From Solirubrobacteraceae bacterium (GTDB taxonomy: Bacteria > Actinomycetota > Thermoleophilia > Solirubrobacterales > Solirubrobacteraceae): a stretch of 34,292 nucleotides of DNA. The DNA lies in the NCBI GenBank assembly GCA_017882375.1, contig JADGPP010000033.1:1-34292 (forward strand). The letters run 5' to 3'. Every line of letters starts with the position of its first letter. Positions within the stretch are counted from its first letter, which is position 1. The notes beneath the pieces are model-generated. The model was given only the letters and a program-made list of their open reading frames with translations, ran no database searches and had not been told where the DNA came from. The position numbers were made by a program, and so were the translations under genes. Shown piece by piece: positions 22,380 to 30,012 of the stretch.

Positions 22380-23579
22380 ATGGCCGCTACGGGACTCCGA
22401 CAGCGACACGGACTGAACTGCAAGGGCGGGCGCTGCAGCTGCCCGTGGGAGGCGTCCGTGTATTCCAAGGCCGACGCCCGCAAGATTCGCAAGACGTTCC
22501 CGACACGGAAGCTCGCCGCCGAATGGCAGGAGTCGAGCAAGCCGAAGGTCCGCCAGGGCGCAATGCGCGCTCCCACGGCGCAGACCTTCAAGGAAGCGTC
22601 CGTCGCATGGATCGAGGGCGCCCGTAGCGGGCAGATACGGACCCGCTCAGGCCATCCCTTCAAGCCAGCGGCGATCCGGGCCTATGACGATGCCCTGCGC
22701 CTGCGCGTGCTCCCCACGATCGGCTCTAAGCGGTTGGGCGACGTGACGCGAAACGAAGTGCAGGATCTCGCGGACAAGCTGCTGGCCGGCGGCGACGCGC
22801 CGAGCACGATCAGCGTTGCGCTACTGCCGATCAGAGCCATCTATCGCCGGGCGATCAGTAGGGGAGAGGTCGCGATCAATCCGACGACCGGGCTTGAGCT
22901 ACCGGCTGCGCGTGGGGGCCGTGACCGGATCGCCTCGCCAGATGAGTGCCGCAGGCTGCTGGCGGCGCTCCCGGCGGGCGACAGACCCCTATGGGCTACG
23001 GCGATGTTTGGAGGGCTCAGACGCGGCGAGCTGCAAGCGCTGCGAATCGAGGACATCGACTTGGCTCGCGGGATCATCCACGTCCATCGCGGCTGGGATC
23101 ACGTCGAGGGTGAGATCACGACCAAGAGCGGAAAGGACCGGCGCGTGCCGATCGCCGCGGCGCTGCGCGACTACCTAGACGAGCACCTTCTCGGGCTCGG
23201 CTGGCAGGAGGGGCTCGTGTTCGGCTCGACGCCGGCCGATCCGTTCGGCACCACGGGCACCCGCAAGCGGTCCATCCGGGTCTGGAAAGCCGCCAAGCTC
23301 GCGCCGATCACGCTGCATGAGTGCCGGCACACGTTCGCCAGCCTCATGATCGCGGCGGGCGTCAACGCCAAGGCCCTGAGCACGTACATGGGGCACTCGA
23401 CAATCTCAATCACGCTCGACCGCTACGGGCACCTAATGCCCGGTGCCGAGGACGAAGCGGCGGCGCTGCTCGACAGCTACCTCGACCGCTCGGACACGGA
23501 CGCTCGACTGGCGCAGATCGACGCGACTGGCGCGAATCGTGGCGCGAGCGCCGAGCCAACCCCCGACTCACCGCACTAG
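22380..23579 (+). CDS. int: Phage-type tyrosine integrase (third of three)
   Basis: 399 residues. The N-terminus (LNCKGGRCSCPWEASVYS, DARKIRKTFPTRKLAAEWQE) is an arm-binding-type domain with a Cys cluster; then an SAM-like core domain (FKEASVAWIEGARSGQ, IRAYDDALRLRVLPTIGSKR) and a catalytic domain: Arg in FGGLRRGELQAL (~217), Lys in TTKSGKDRRVPI, LHECRHTFASLM (~312-315), MGHSTISITLDRYGH with the Tyr nucleophile. It ends 31 bases before the right junction CGTGAAC, the normal place for the integrase that inserted the element. The 3' end of the gene overlaps a repeat shared with the left end (23525-23537). Confidence 0.93.
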   Translation: MAATGLRQRHGLNCKGGRCSCPWEASVYSKADARKIRKTFPTRKLAAEWQESSKPKVRQGAMRAPTAQTFKEASVAWIEGARSGQIRTRSGHPFKPAAIRAYDDALRLRVLPTIGSKRLGDVTRNEVQDLADKLLAGGDAPSTISVALLPIRAIYRRAISRGEVAINPTTGLELPAARGGRDRIASPDECRRLLAALPAGDRPLWATAMFGGLRRGELQALRIEDIDLARGIIHVHRGWDHVEGEITTKSGKDRRVPIAAALRDYLDEHLLGLGWQEGLVFGSTPADPFGTTGTRKRSIRVWKAAKLAPITLHECRHTFASLMIAAGVNAKALSTYMGHSTISITLDRYGHLMPGAEDEAAALLDSYLDRSDTDARLAQIDATGANRGASAEPTPDSPH

Positions 23580-23592
23580 CAAGCCAAAATCC

Positions 23593-23609
23593 GCGCATAG
23601 GGCGCATAG
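23593..23609 (+). repeat. Paired GCGCATAG repeats beside the right core
   Basis: GCGCATAG at 23593-23600 and again at 23602-23609, directly against the 7-bp core CGTGAAC. Repeats in this position are candidates for recombinase binding in the element's attachment site. Confidence 0.5.
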
Positions 23610-23616
23610 CGTGAAC
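23610..23616 (+). other. Right attachment core (attR)
   Basis: CGTGAAC, identical to 7132-7138. To its right, on the minus strand, are the first codons of comM; to its left, element DNA and the end of the integrase gene. Confidence 0.75.
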
Positions 23617-23739
23617 GTGTGTGCCCGCGCCAGCATTCTCTTTCGCGCTCCTGCTCGTCGCTCTTTGTCGGAGGAGAGCAAGCTAGGCGGGGCTTGGGAC
23701 GGGACTCTCGGTCATGAGCGGCGCGGCTGAGCCGACGTC

Positions 23740-23830
23740 TTGCGCGCGCGCCGACGAACCGCGCTTTGCCCGCGCGCCGACGAACCAGGCTTGCGCGCGC
23801 CGAACCGATCGGGTTTGCGCGCGCCGGGAC
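23740..23830. repeat. Degenerate ~25-bp GC-rich tandem repeat, about four copies
   Basis: TTGCGCGCGCGCCGACGAACC-like units begin at 23740, 23766, 23791 and about 23814; the first two are nearly identical over 21 bases, the last two are shorter. They lie between the comM start and the hairpin downstream of the cell-wall hydrolase gene. Confidence 0.6.
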
Positions 23831-23857
23831 GCCCTGATCGGAAGCGATCGGGGCGTC
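23828..23857 (-). terminator. Strong hairpin downstream of the cell-wall hydrolase
   Basis: GACGCCCTGATCG (23828-23840) and CGATCGGGGCGTC (23845-23857) pair around GAAG with one mismatch. It lies 40 bases after the stop of the minus-strand gene ending at 23897, so it probably ends that transcript; no T-run follows. Confidence 0.55.
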
Positions 23858-23896
23858 TCGGCTGCTTCTCGTCAGCGGGCGCGCTGGCCCGCGCGG

Positions 23897-25465
23897 CTAC
23901 ATCCCGGCGGGGTGGCGGACGACGTAGCCGTCGGTCGAGCCAAGCGAGCTCGACCAGCGTGAACCCGATTCCTGCTGGGCGATCGTGTCGAAGCGTTTGC
24001 CGTCGATGACCATGAAGGTGTGTTCGGCGTTGGCGTAGATCGTGATGTGCGTGCCCGGCCCTGCTTCGCCGTAGGACTCCAGCTGTGAGGAGTCCTCAGG
24101 CGCGCTGAGCAGGCCGCCGCCGTGCAGCGCGTAGGAGACCGAGCCCGAGCAGTCATAGCCGGCCGACTGGAACGAGCCGTGACCGCCGCCCCAGACGTAC
24201 GGCCGCGTGGCGATTTCATCGCCTGCGGCGATCACGCGCGCCACGACACCGGATCCTTCGCCGGTCGAGCTGCTGGAGGATTCGCCTTCTGAGGAGCTGC
24301 TGTGTTGCAGCGCCGCGTGGGGCGGTTTGAGCGTTTCCTGGCTGTTGATGCCGAGCACGCTCCACGTGGCCGGTCCGACGACCCCGTCCACGCTCAGGCC
24401 GTGACGTGCCTGCAGGCGCTTGACGGCCGCCTCGGTCTGCGCTCCGAAGGTACCGTCGGCGTTGAGGTGAAGCGCGCTTTGCAGGCGCGACACCGGGTCG
24501 CCGCTGGCGGGTGCTTGGCCTTCGGAGGAGCCTTCGCTGGTGTCGGCGACGGTCGCCGTCGTGGCGCTGTGGTGATGGTGATGGACGGCGGCGACGGCCG
24601 CGGCCGGCGGCGTCAGCGTTTCCTCGCTGCTGACCCCGAGCACGCTCCACGTTGCCGGCCCCACGACGCCGTCGACTGTGAGCCCGTGACGAGCCTGCAG
24701 GCGGCGGACGGCGGCCTCGGTTTCCGGCCCGAAGTTGCCGTCGGCGGCGAGGCGCAGCGCGCTTTGCAGGCGCGACACGGCGTCACCGCTGGAAGCGCCT
24801 TCAGAGGAGACGATGTTGACGGCGTCGCGGCGGACGCCGGCGGCGGATGCCCGCGCGGCCCCGTGCGAGCGCAGCGCGGCGATCGTCGCGGGTCCGACGA
24901 TGCCGTCCACGGTCAGGCCGCGACTGGCCTGGAAGGAGCGCACCGCTTCTTCGGTCTGCGGCCCGTAGATTCCGTCGGCGGCGATGCCGAGCGCTTCCTG
25001 CAGCATTTCCACCTGACGGCCCTGGCTTTCCGAGTTGATCGAGATCGTGTGTTCGGTCGTCGTCGCAGGTTCGCTGCTCGTCGCCGCGACAGCCGTGCCA
25101 CCGTCGGCGAGGCTCGCTGTGGGGCCAACCGTCAGCGCGGCGAGGGCACCGAGCGACAGCCGTTTGGCGCGTGTGCCGGTCGGTACGAAGCGCAGCTCGG
25201 CGGCGCGACGGCGAGCGCGCGAGCGCCCGAGCGAGAGCTCCCACGGTTCTGTGGCGGCAAGGTCGCGGCGGTCGGCGGTCGGCTTGCTCGAGAGCAGCGA
25301 GCCCAAGCCGAACGGGTCCAAGCCGTGGCGTGCGGCGGTGAAGCGCGTGGCACCGTCCATTGCGCCACGTCTGCGGCTGCGGGCCCGCGCACGGCGCGCA
25401 CGAGAGCGCTCCAGCGAGGCGTCCCAGGGGGCGACGACAGCAAGATCACGTACGAATCCCGGCAT
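23897..25465 (-). CDS. Peptidoglycan-binding NlpC/P60-type cell-wall hydrolase
   Basis: 522 residues. The N-terminal ~100 are basic and precede a hydrophobic export segment ([20 protein letters not shown]). Three peptidoglycan-binding-1 modules follow ([60 protein letters not shown]), joined by Ser/Glu and His-rich linkers. The C-terminus is an NlpC/P60-like domain with Cys439 ([11 protein letters not shown]) and His482 (EHTFMVIDG). It would cut peptide crosslinks in the wall. ATG 25465 has AAAGGA 9 bases upstream, lying in a small hairpin AAAGG-ACG-CCTTT. Expression is probably set by the c-di-AMP riboswitch upstream. Confidence 0.92.
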   Translation of the reverse strand: MPGFVRDLAVVAPWDASLERSRARRARARSRRRGAMDGATRFTAARHGLDPFGLGSLLSSKPTADRRDLAATEPWELSLGRSRARRRAAELRFVPTGTRAKRLSLGALAALTVGPTASLADGGTAVAATSSEPATTTEHTISINSESQGRQVEMLQEALGIAADGIYGPQTEEAVRSFQASRGLTVDGIVGPATIAALRSHGAARASAAGVRRDAVNIVSSEGASSGDAVSRLQSALRLAADGNFGPETEAAVRRLQARHGLTVDGVVGPATWSVLGVSSEETLTPPAAAVAAVHHHHHSATTATVADTSEGSSEGQAPASGDPVSRLQSALHLNADGTFGAQTEAAVKRLQARHGLSVDGVVGPATWSVLGINSQETLKPPHAALQHSSSSEGESSSSSTGEGSGVVARVIAAGDEIATRPYVWGGGHGSFQSAGYDCSGSVSYALHGGGLLSAPEDSSQLESYGEAGPGTHITIYANAEHTFMVIDGKRFDTIAQQESGSRWSSSLGSTDGYVVRHPAGM

Positions 25466-25495
25466 GCAAAGGCGTCCTTTCTCACATTGCTTGGC

Positions 25496-25628
25496 GCCTA
25501 CGGGGTTAGCTGACGGGCTCGCGTAACTTCTACGCTACGCCACACACGGTGGCGATTCGCCCCCGCAGCCTGTCGGCTGCACTGGGTCCCCCGCTCCTTC
25601 ACCCCTTGAGGTCAAGGACTCGGCACGA
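25496..25628 (-). promoter_or_regulatory. c-di-AMP riboswitch (ydaO/yuaA type)
   Basis: Reading the minus strand: GCCGAGTCC (near 25626), AAGGGGTGAAGG, GAGCGGGGGACCCA, a hairpin GCAGCC...GGCTGC, GGGGCGAATCG, then GCGAGCCCGTCAGCTAACC and CCGTAGGC (ending 25496). These are the conserved blocks of the ydaO motif in order. This RNA senses cyclic di-AMP and commonly controls cell-wall hydrolases in actinobacteria, as here. The start codon is 30 bases downstream and its ribosome binding site can form a local hairpin, so control may involve translation. Confidence 0.95.
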
Positions 25629-25770
25629 ACGCGCTGCAAAGTAGCATGTTTTTCTGCAACATGCATCGCATGGGGAGGTTTGCATAGATTCTTGCCGACG
25701 CCCGCTCAGGCTCTCGCCGCCGGCGCGCAGCAGGCGCGTCACGGGGTTGGCGCTGGTAAGTTCGTCGCCG

Positions 25771-26418
25771 ATGCGTCGCGCTGCACTGAACCTCCGCCTG
25801 CTGCTCGCGCTCGTTGCGACGGCCGGCCTCGTGACGCTCGCGTCCGCCTGCGGCTCGTCCAAGTCGAACGCCAACAACCCGACCAATGCGCTTGCGCACA
25901 GCGCCTACAAGGCCGAAGCGGTGCTCAAGCCGCCTACGTTGGCTCCGCCGCTTGCGTTGCGCAACTACCTGGGCAAGTCGGTCAATCTCGACTCCTATCG
26001 CGGCAAGGCCGCGCTGGTCACGTTCATCTACACGCACTGCCCGGACGTCTGCCCGCTGATCACCTCGAACCTGCGCGTCGCGCAGAACCTGATGGGACCG
26101 AAGATTGCTGCCAAAGTCCAGATCATCGCCGTGTCGGTCGATGCCAGAGGCGACACGCGAAAGACCGTCGCGCGCTTTCTCGCCGCCCACGAGATGACCG
26201 GACGGATGCAGTATCTCGTCGGCTCGACGCGCGAACTCGCGCGTGTGTGGAAGGCGTGGGGGGTGGGGTCCGAACGGGACGCCAAGCACCCGGAATTCGT
26301 CGAGCACTCGGGCCTGGTCTTCGGCGTCTCCGCGTCGGGGAAGCGCACGACCCTGTACTCGGCCGGCTTCAAGCCGGCGGACATCGCCCACGACGTTGCG
26401 CTGCTCGCCAACGGCTGA
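25771..26418 (+). CDS. SCO1/SenC-family copper chaperone lipoprotein
   Basis: 215 residues from ATG 25771; an upstream TTG at 25747 is less likely because the ATG gives a clean lipoprotein signal (LLALVATAGLVTLASAC, lipid Cys27). The thioredoxin fold holds the metal site CPDVC (Cys90, Cys94 in IYTHCPDVCPLI) and the distal His179 (FVEHSGLVFG). SCO1 proteins deliver copper to, or reduce, the CuA site of cytochrome c oxidase on the outer membrane face. The TlpA-like gene starts 12 bases after its stop, suggesting one operon for assembly of an oxidase outside the window. Confidence 0.92.
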   Translation: MRRAALNLRLLLALVATAGLVTLASACGSSKSNANNPTNALAHSAYKAEAVLKPPTLAPPLALRNYLGKSVNLDSYRGKAALVTFIYTHCPDVCPLITSNLRVAQNLMGPKIAAKVQIIAVSVDARGDTRKTVARFLAAHEMTGRMQYLVGSTRELARVWKAWGVGSERDAKHPEFVEHSGLVFGVSASGKRTTLYSAGFKPADIAHDVALLANG

Positions 26419-26430
26419 TGTCCTGAGCCG

Positions 26431-26952
26431 ATGGGGCGCCGCCGGCTGTTGCTGACATCGACGGCGATCGCGGTCGCGCTGGTCGCGCTGATCGTCTTCG
26501 GCCTGGCCTCCAACCACTCCGGGCCGGTCGGGCGGCGCGCGCCGGCGCTGCCCAGCGAACGCCTCGCCGGGGCTCCGGTGACGCTTGACGGGCTGCTGTC
26601 GACGGCGCACGGGCGCGCGACGCTGATCACCTTCTGGGCGAGCTGGTGCGGGCCGTGCGCGAAGGAGGCGCCGGCGCTTGAGCGCTTCTCGCACAGCGCC
26701 GCCGGCCGCGGGCGGCTCGTGGGCGTCGACTGGAGCGACGCGCTGTCTGGCGCGAAGTCGTTCGTGGTCAAGCACGCGTGGACGTTCCCGGTGCTGCGCG
26801 ACGCCGAAGGCACGGTCGGAAACGACTACCGCCTGACGGGGCTGCCGACGACATTCGTGCTCGACGCCTCCGGACACATCCGCTCGGTGCTGCGCGGGCC
26901 CCAAGACGCGGGCACGCTGGCGCGTGCGATGGCGAGCGTCAGCCGGCAGTGA
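26431..26952 (+). CDS. TlpA/ResA-like membrane-anchored thioredoxin
   Basis: 173 residues. An N-terminal signal anchor (LLLTSTAIAVALVALIVFGL) is followed by a thioredoxin-like domain with active site WCGPC (Cys73, Cys76), ITFWASWCGPCAKEAP, GVDWSDALSGAKSFV and the cis-Pro region LTGLPTTFVLDASGHI. Such proteins reduce cysteines in apocytochromes or copper sites outside the membrane. Directly downstream of SCO1, so it may keep the SCO1 or CuA thiols reduced. Confidence 0.92.
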   Translation: MGRRRLLLTSTAIAVALVALIVFGLASNHSGPVGRRAPALPSERLAGAPVTLDGLLSTAHGRATLITFWASWCGPCAKEAPALERFSHSAAGRGRLVGVDWSDALSGAKSFVVKHAWTFPVLRDAEGTVGNDYRLTGLPTTFVLDASGHIRSVLRGPQDAGTLARAMASVSRQ

Positions 26953-26985
26953 CGCGCCGGCCCGCCGGTTCTCTACGCTTTGGGC

Positions 26986-27255
26986 ATGTGCAGAAACATC
27001 CGTACCCTCCACAACTTCCAGCCCCCGGCGAGCGAGGCCGAGGTCCACGACGCGGCGCTTCAGTACGTGCGCAAGATCAGCGGCTCGACGAAGCCCTCTC
27101 AGGCCAATGCCGAGGTCTTCGAGCGTGCCGTGCAGGAGATCGCGCACGCGACCGAGCGCCTGCTCGATGGGCTCGTCACGTCGGCTGCGCCGAAGGATCG
27201 CGAGGCCGAGGCGGCCAAGCGGCGGGCGCGCTCGGCGCAGCGCTTCGCTGCCTGA
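26986..27255 (+). CDS. DUF2277 family protein
   Basis: 89 residues. ATG 26986 gives the family's invariant beginning MCRNIRTLHNFQPPASEAEV, followed by ALQYVRKISGSTKPSQANAE and a helical AV.EI...T..LL end. An upstream TTG (26980) adds two residues not seen in the family. Function is unknown; members occur widely in actinobacteria. It lies 33 bases after the thioredoxin gene and converges on the minus-strand gene at 27584. Confidence 0.93.
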   Translation: MCRNIRTLHNFQPPASEAEVHDAALQYVRKISGSTKPSQANAEVFERAVQEIAHATERLLDGLVTSAAPKDREAEAAKRRARSAQRFAA

Positions 27256-27431
27256 GCGGCGACGCGCGCTTTCGCCGGCTGCTCGCGACCGGCGCCTGAC
27301 CTCTGGCGCGGTCGCAGCGTCGAGCCGCGGCCTTCAGGCCGGTGCGCTCGAAGCTGTTGCGACGGAGTTTGGCCGCAGGAGGGTGTGTGTCGTTCTTACT
27401 TTTAATGGAGTGATAGCGATCGTATATACGG

Positions 27432-27590
27432 CGTAGATACCATCGCGCACGCTCCGTGTGAAGCGTGCTGCGCACCCACTGCCCCGTAGATACCATTGCG
27501 CACGTAGTGCGCGAACGTGCTGCGCGACCCTCTGCCTCGTAAATACCATTGCTATCGCAGAGCGCGAAAGCGCTTGCGCACCGTCAGCCC
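27432..27590. repeat. Three 53-bp tandem repeats with variable-sequence hairpins
   Basis: Units begin at 27432, 27485 and 27538, each starting CGTARATACCATYGC. After this box each unit holds an inverted repeat of different sequence: GCACGCT/AGCGTGC in unit 1, GCACGT/ACGTGC (and GCGCAC/GTGCGC) in unit 2, AGCGC-GAAA-GCGCT with outer CGCA/TGCG in unit 3. A partial head CGTATATACGG precedes unit 1. Unit 3 overlaps the stop codon of the minus-strand gene. The array fills a convergent spacer. Confidence 0.85.
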
Positions 27591-27904
27591 ATGACCTCAC
27601 GGATCGCCTCGACGGCCTGCGGCTCGGCCGGCAGGTCGGCGAGCGTCGCGGCGACCTCTGCGGCCAGGGCGATCGTCGCGCTCGGCGTCTCGCCGAGCCA
27701 GCGCGCCAGCCAGCGGCACGCCCACGGATCGTAGTCGGCGCCCTCGGCGGCGACGAGCGCGACGAGCCCGAGCGCCAGCTGCAGGCCGATCGGCCGCCGC
27801 TCGCGCGCGATGTCCTTGGCGATGCCGATCGCCATGTCCAGTTCGCGGCGCTCGATCGCGCCTTCCAGCTCGCGAATCGGGCGGTGGGGGCCAAGACCCA
27901 TCAT
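27584..27904 (-). CDS. Unknown helical protein with LexA-like operator at its start
   Basis: 106 residues if started at ATG 27904; starts at 27901, 27922 (overlapping the operator) and TTG 27931 are also open. The product is helical and acidic: IRELEGAIERRELDMAIGIA, then LQLALGLVALVAAEGADYDP, ATIALAAEVAATLADLPAEP. No signal peptide. The CGAAC-N4-GTTCG operator lies 2 to 15 bases before ATG 27904, so LexA control is possible. Its stop lies in the last unit of the 53-bp repeat array. No family recognised. Confidence 0.65.
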   Translation of the reverse strand: MMGLGPHRPIRELEGAIERRELDMAIGIAKDIARERRPIGLQLALGLVALVAAEGADYDPWACRWLARWLGETPSATIALAAEVAATLADLPAEPQAVEAIREVMG

Positions 27905-27905
27905 G

Positions 27906-27919
27906 CGAACGTATGTTCG
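27906..27919. promoter_or_regulatory. LexA-like SOS box
   Basis: CGAACGTATGTTCG matches the gram-positive LexA box CGAACRNRYGTTCG at every position. It extends to a 9-bp inverted repeat CATGCGAAC-GTAT-GTTCGCATG. TTGACA (minus strand, 27931-27926) lies just upstream and could be a -35 element, placing the box in the promoter spacer. Confidence 0.65.
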
Positions 27920-27963
27920 CATGAGTGTCAACCCCGCCGCCCGGTCCGGTCCTCTGCGACGCG

Positions 27964-28119
27964 CTAGATCCCGATCGCCCGGCGCACGTGCGAGCGAATC
28001 GCCACGCGATAGACAACGTCTACCAGCAGCGCGACCAGCGTCACCTGGCGAACGTGCGTCGATGCCGTGGCCCGGTTCGGCCAGTGCGGCGCCGCCGAGC
28101 GTGCTTTCCCCATTGTCAT
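27964..28119 (-). CDS. 51-residue protein with one hydrophobic helix
   Basis: ATG 28119 preceded by GGGGAG about 7 bases upstream; reads MTMGKARSAAPHWPNRATAS, then VRQVTLVALLVDVVYRVAIR and a basic tail, ending at TAG 27964. The basic N-terminus, single hydrophobic helix and basic end suggest a small membrane-associated protein. The second ATG at 28113 is an alternative start. No family recognised; it lies upstream of the gene with the LexA-like box, same strand. Confidence 0.5.
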   Translation of the reverse strand: MTMGKARSAAPHWPNRATASTHVRQVTLVALLVDVVYRVAIRSHVRRAIGI

Positions 28120-28137
28120 CCCTGACTCCCCGTTAGT

Positions 28138-28165
28138 CGCCCGGCTCGGAGCCGGGCGGTTTGTT
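28138..28165. terminator. Intrinsic-type terminator hairpin
   Basis: CGCCCGGCT (28138-28146) pairs perfectly with AGCCGGGCG (28150-28158) around CGG, followed on the plus strand by GTTTGTT. No plus-strand gene precedes it closely; on the minus strand it lies 100 bases after the HD-GYP gene stop and could end that transcript, though without T-run on that side. Confidence 0.7.
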
Positions 28166-28254
28166 GTCTCCCATCTGCGAGTGTAAGTGGGCGCCGGGCC
28201 TTGTCAAGTGGTGGGCTCTGGCGTGCGCGGGTGCGCCGCGGACACGCCCAACGC

Positions 28255-29988
<1,734 letters not shown>

Positions 29989-30012
29989 GCGGTGAGGCGA
30001 GGGCTCGTTCGC

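Larger units (their letters stand above)
7132..23616 (+). mobile_element. Prophage-like integrative element inserted in comM
   Basis: Boundaries are set by the split comM gene. On the minus strand, codons for MLARAHTFT (23636-23610) are followed, across 16.5 kb, by IEGLHT and RHVTVEVDV... at 7131-7080; joined they match the standard ComM N-terminus in length and pattern. A 7-bp direct repeat CGTGAAC (7132-7138 and 23610-23616) lies at both junctions, the size expected for a tyrosine-recombinase overlap. The integrase gene ends 31 bases from the right copy. Inside, nearly all genes read rightwards and include primase-like, excisionase-like, siphovirus tail and recombinase genes. Head and packaging genes were not recognised. 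Confidence 0.87.
23568..23636 (-). pseudogene. comM: Severed 5' end of comM
   Basis: From ATG 23636 the codons read MLARAHTFT up to the core repeat, the expected ComM N-terminus, then run into element DNA (LCALCADFGLLVR) and stop at 23568. Purine-rich GAAAGAGA precedes the ATG. The remaining comM is at 5635-7107. The host promoter and start of comM therefore now drive a 22-residue chimeric peptide. Confidence 0.85.

Noticed and set aside
23580-23640. tRNA as the attachment site of the element
   Set aside because: No cloverleaf at either junction; the flanks are comM coding sequence.
25612-27147. Long minus-strand open frame (511 codons) opposite the SCO1 and TlpA-like genes
   Set aside because: Arg/Ala/Gly-rich shadow of well-recognised plus-strand genes in GC-rich DNA.
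27432-27590. CRISPR array
   Set aside because: Only three units, no constant repeat with unique spacers, no cas genes; the variable part forms hairpins.
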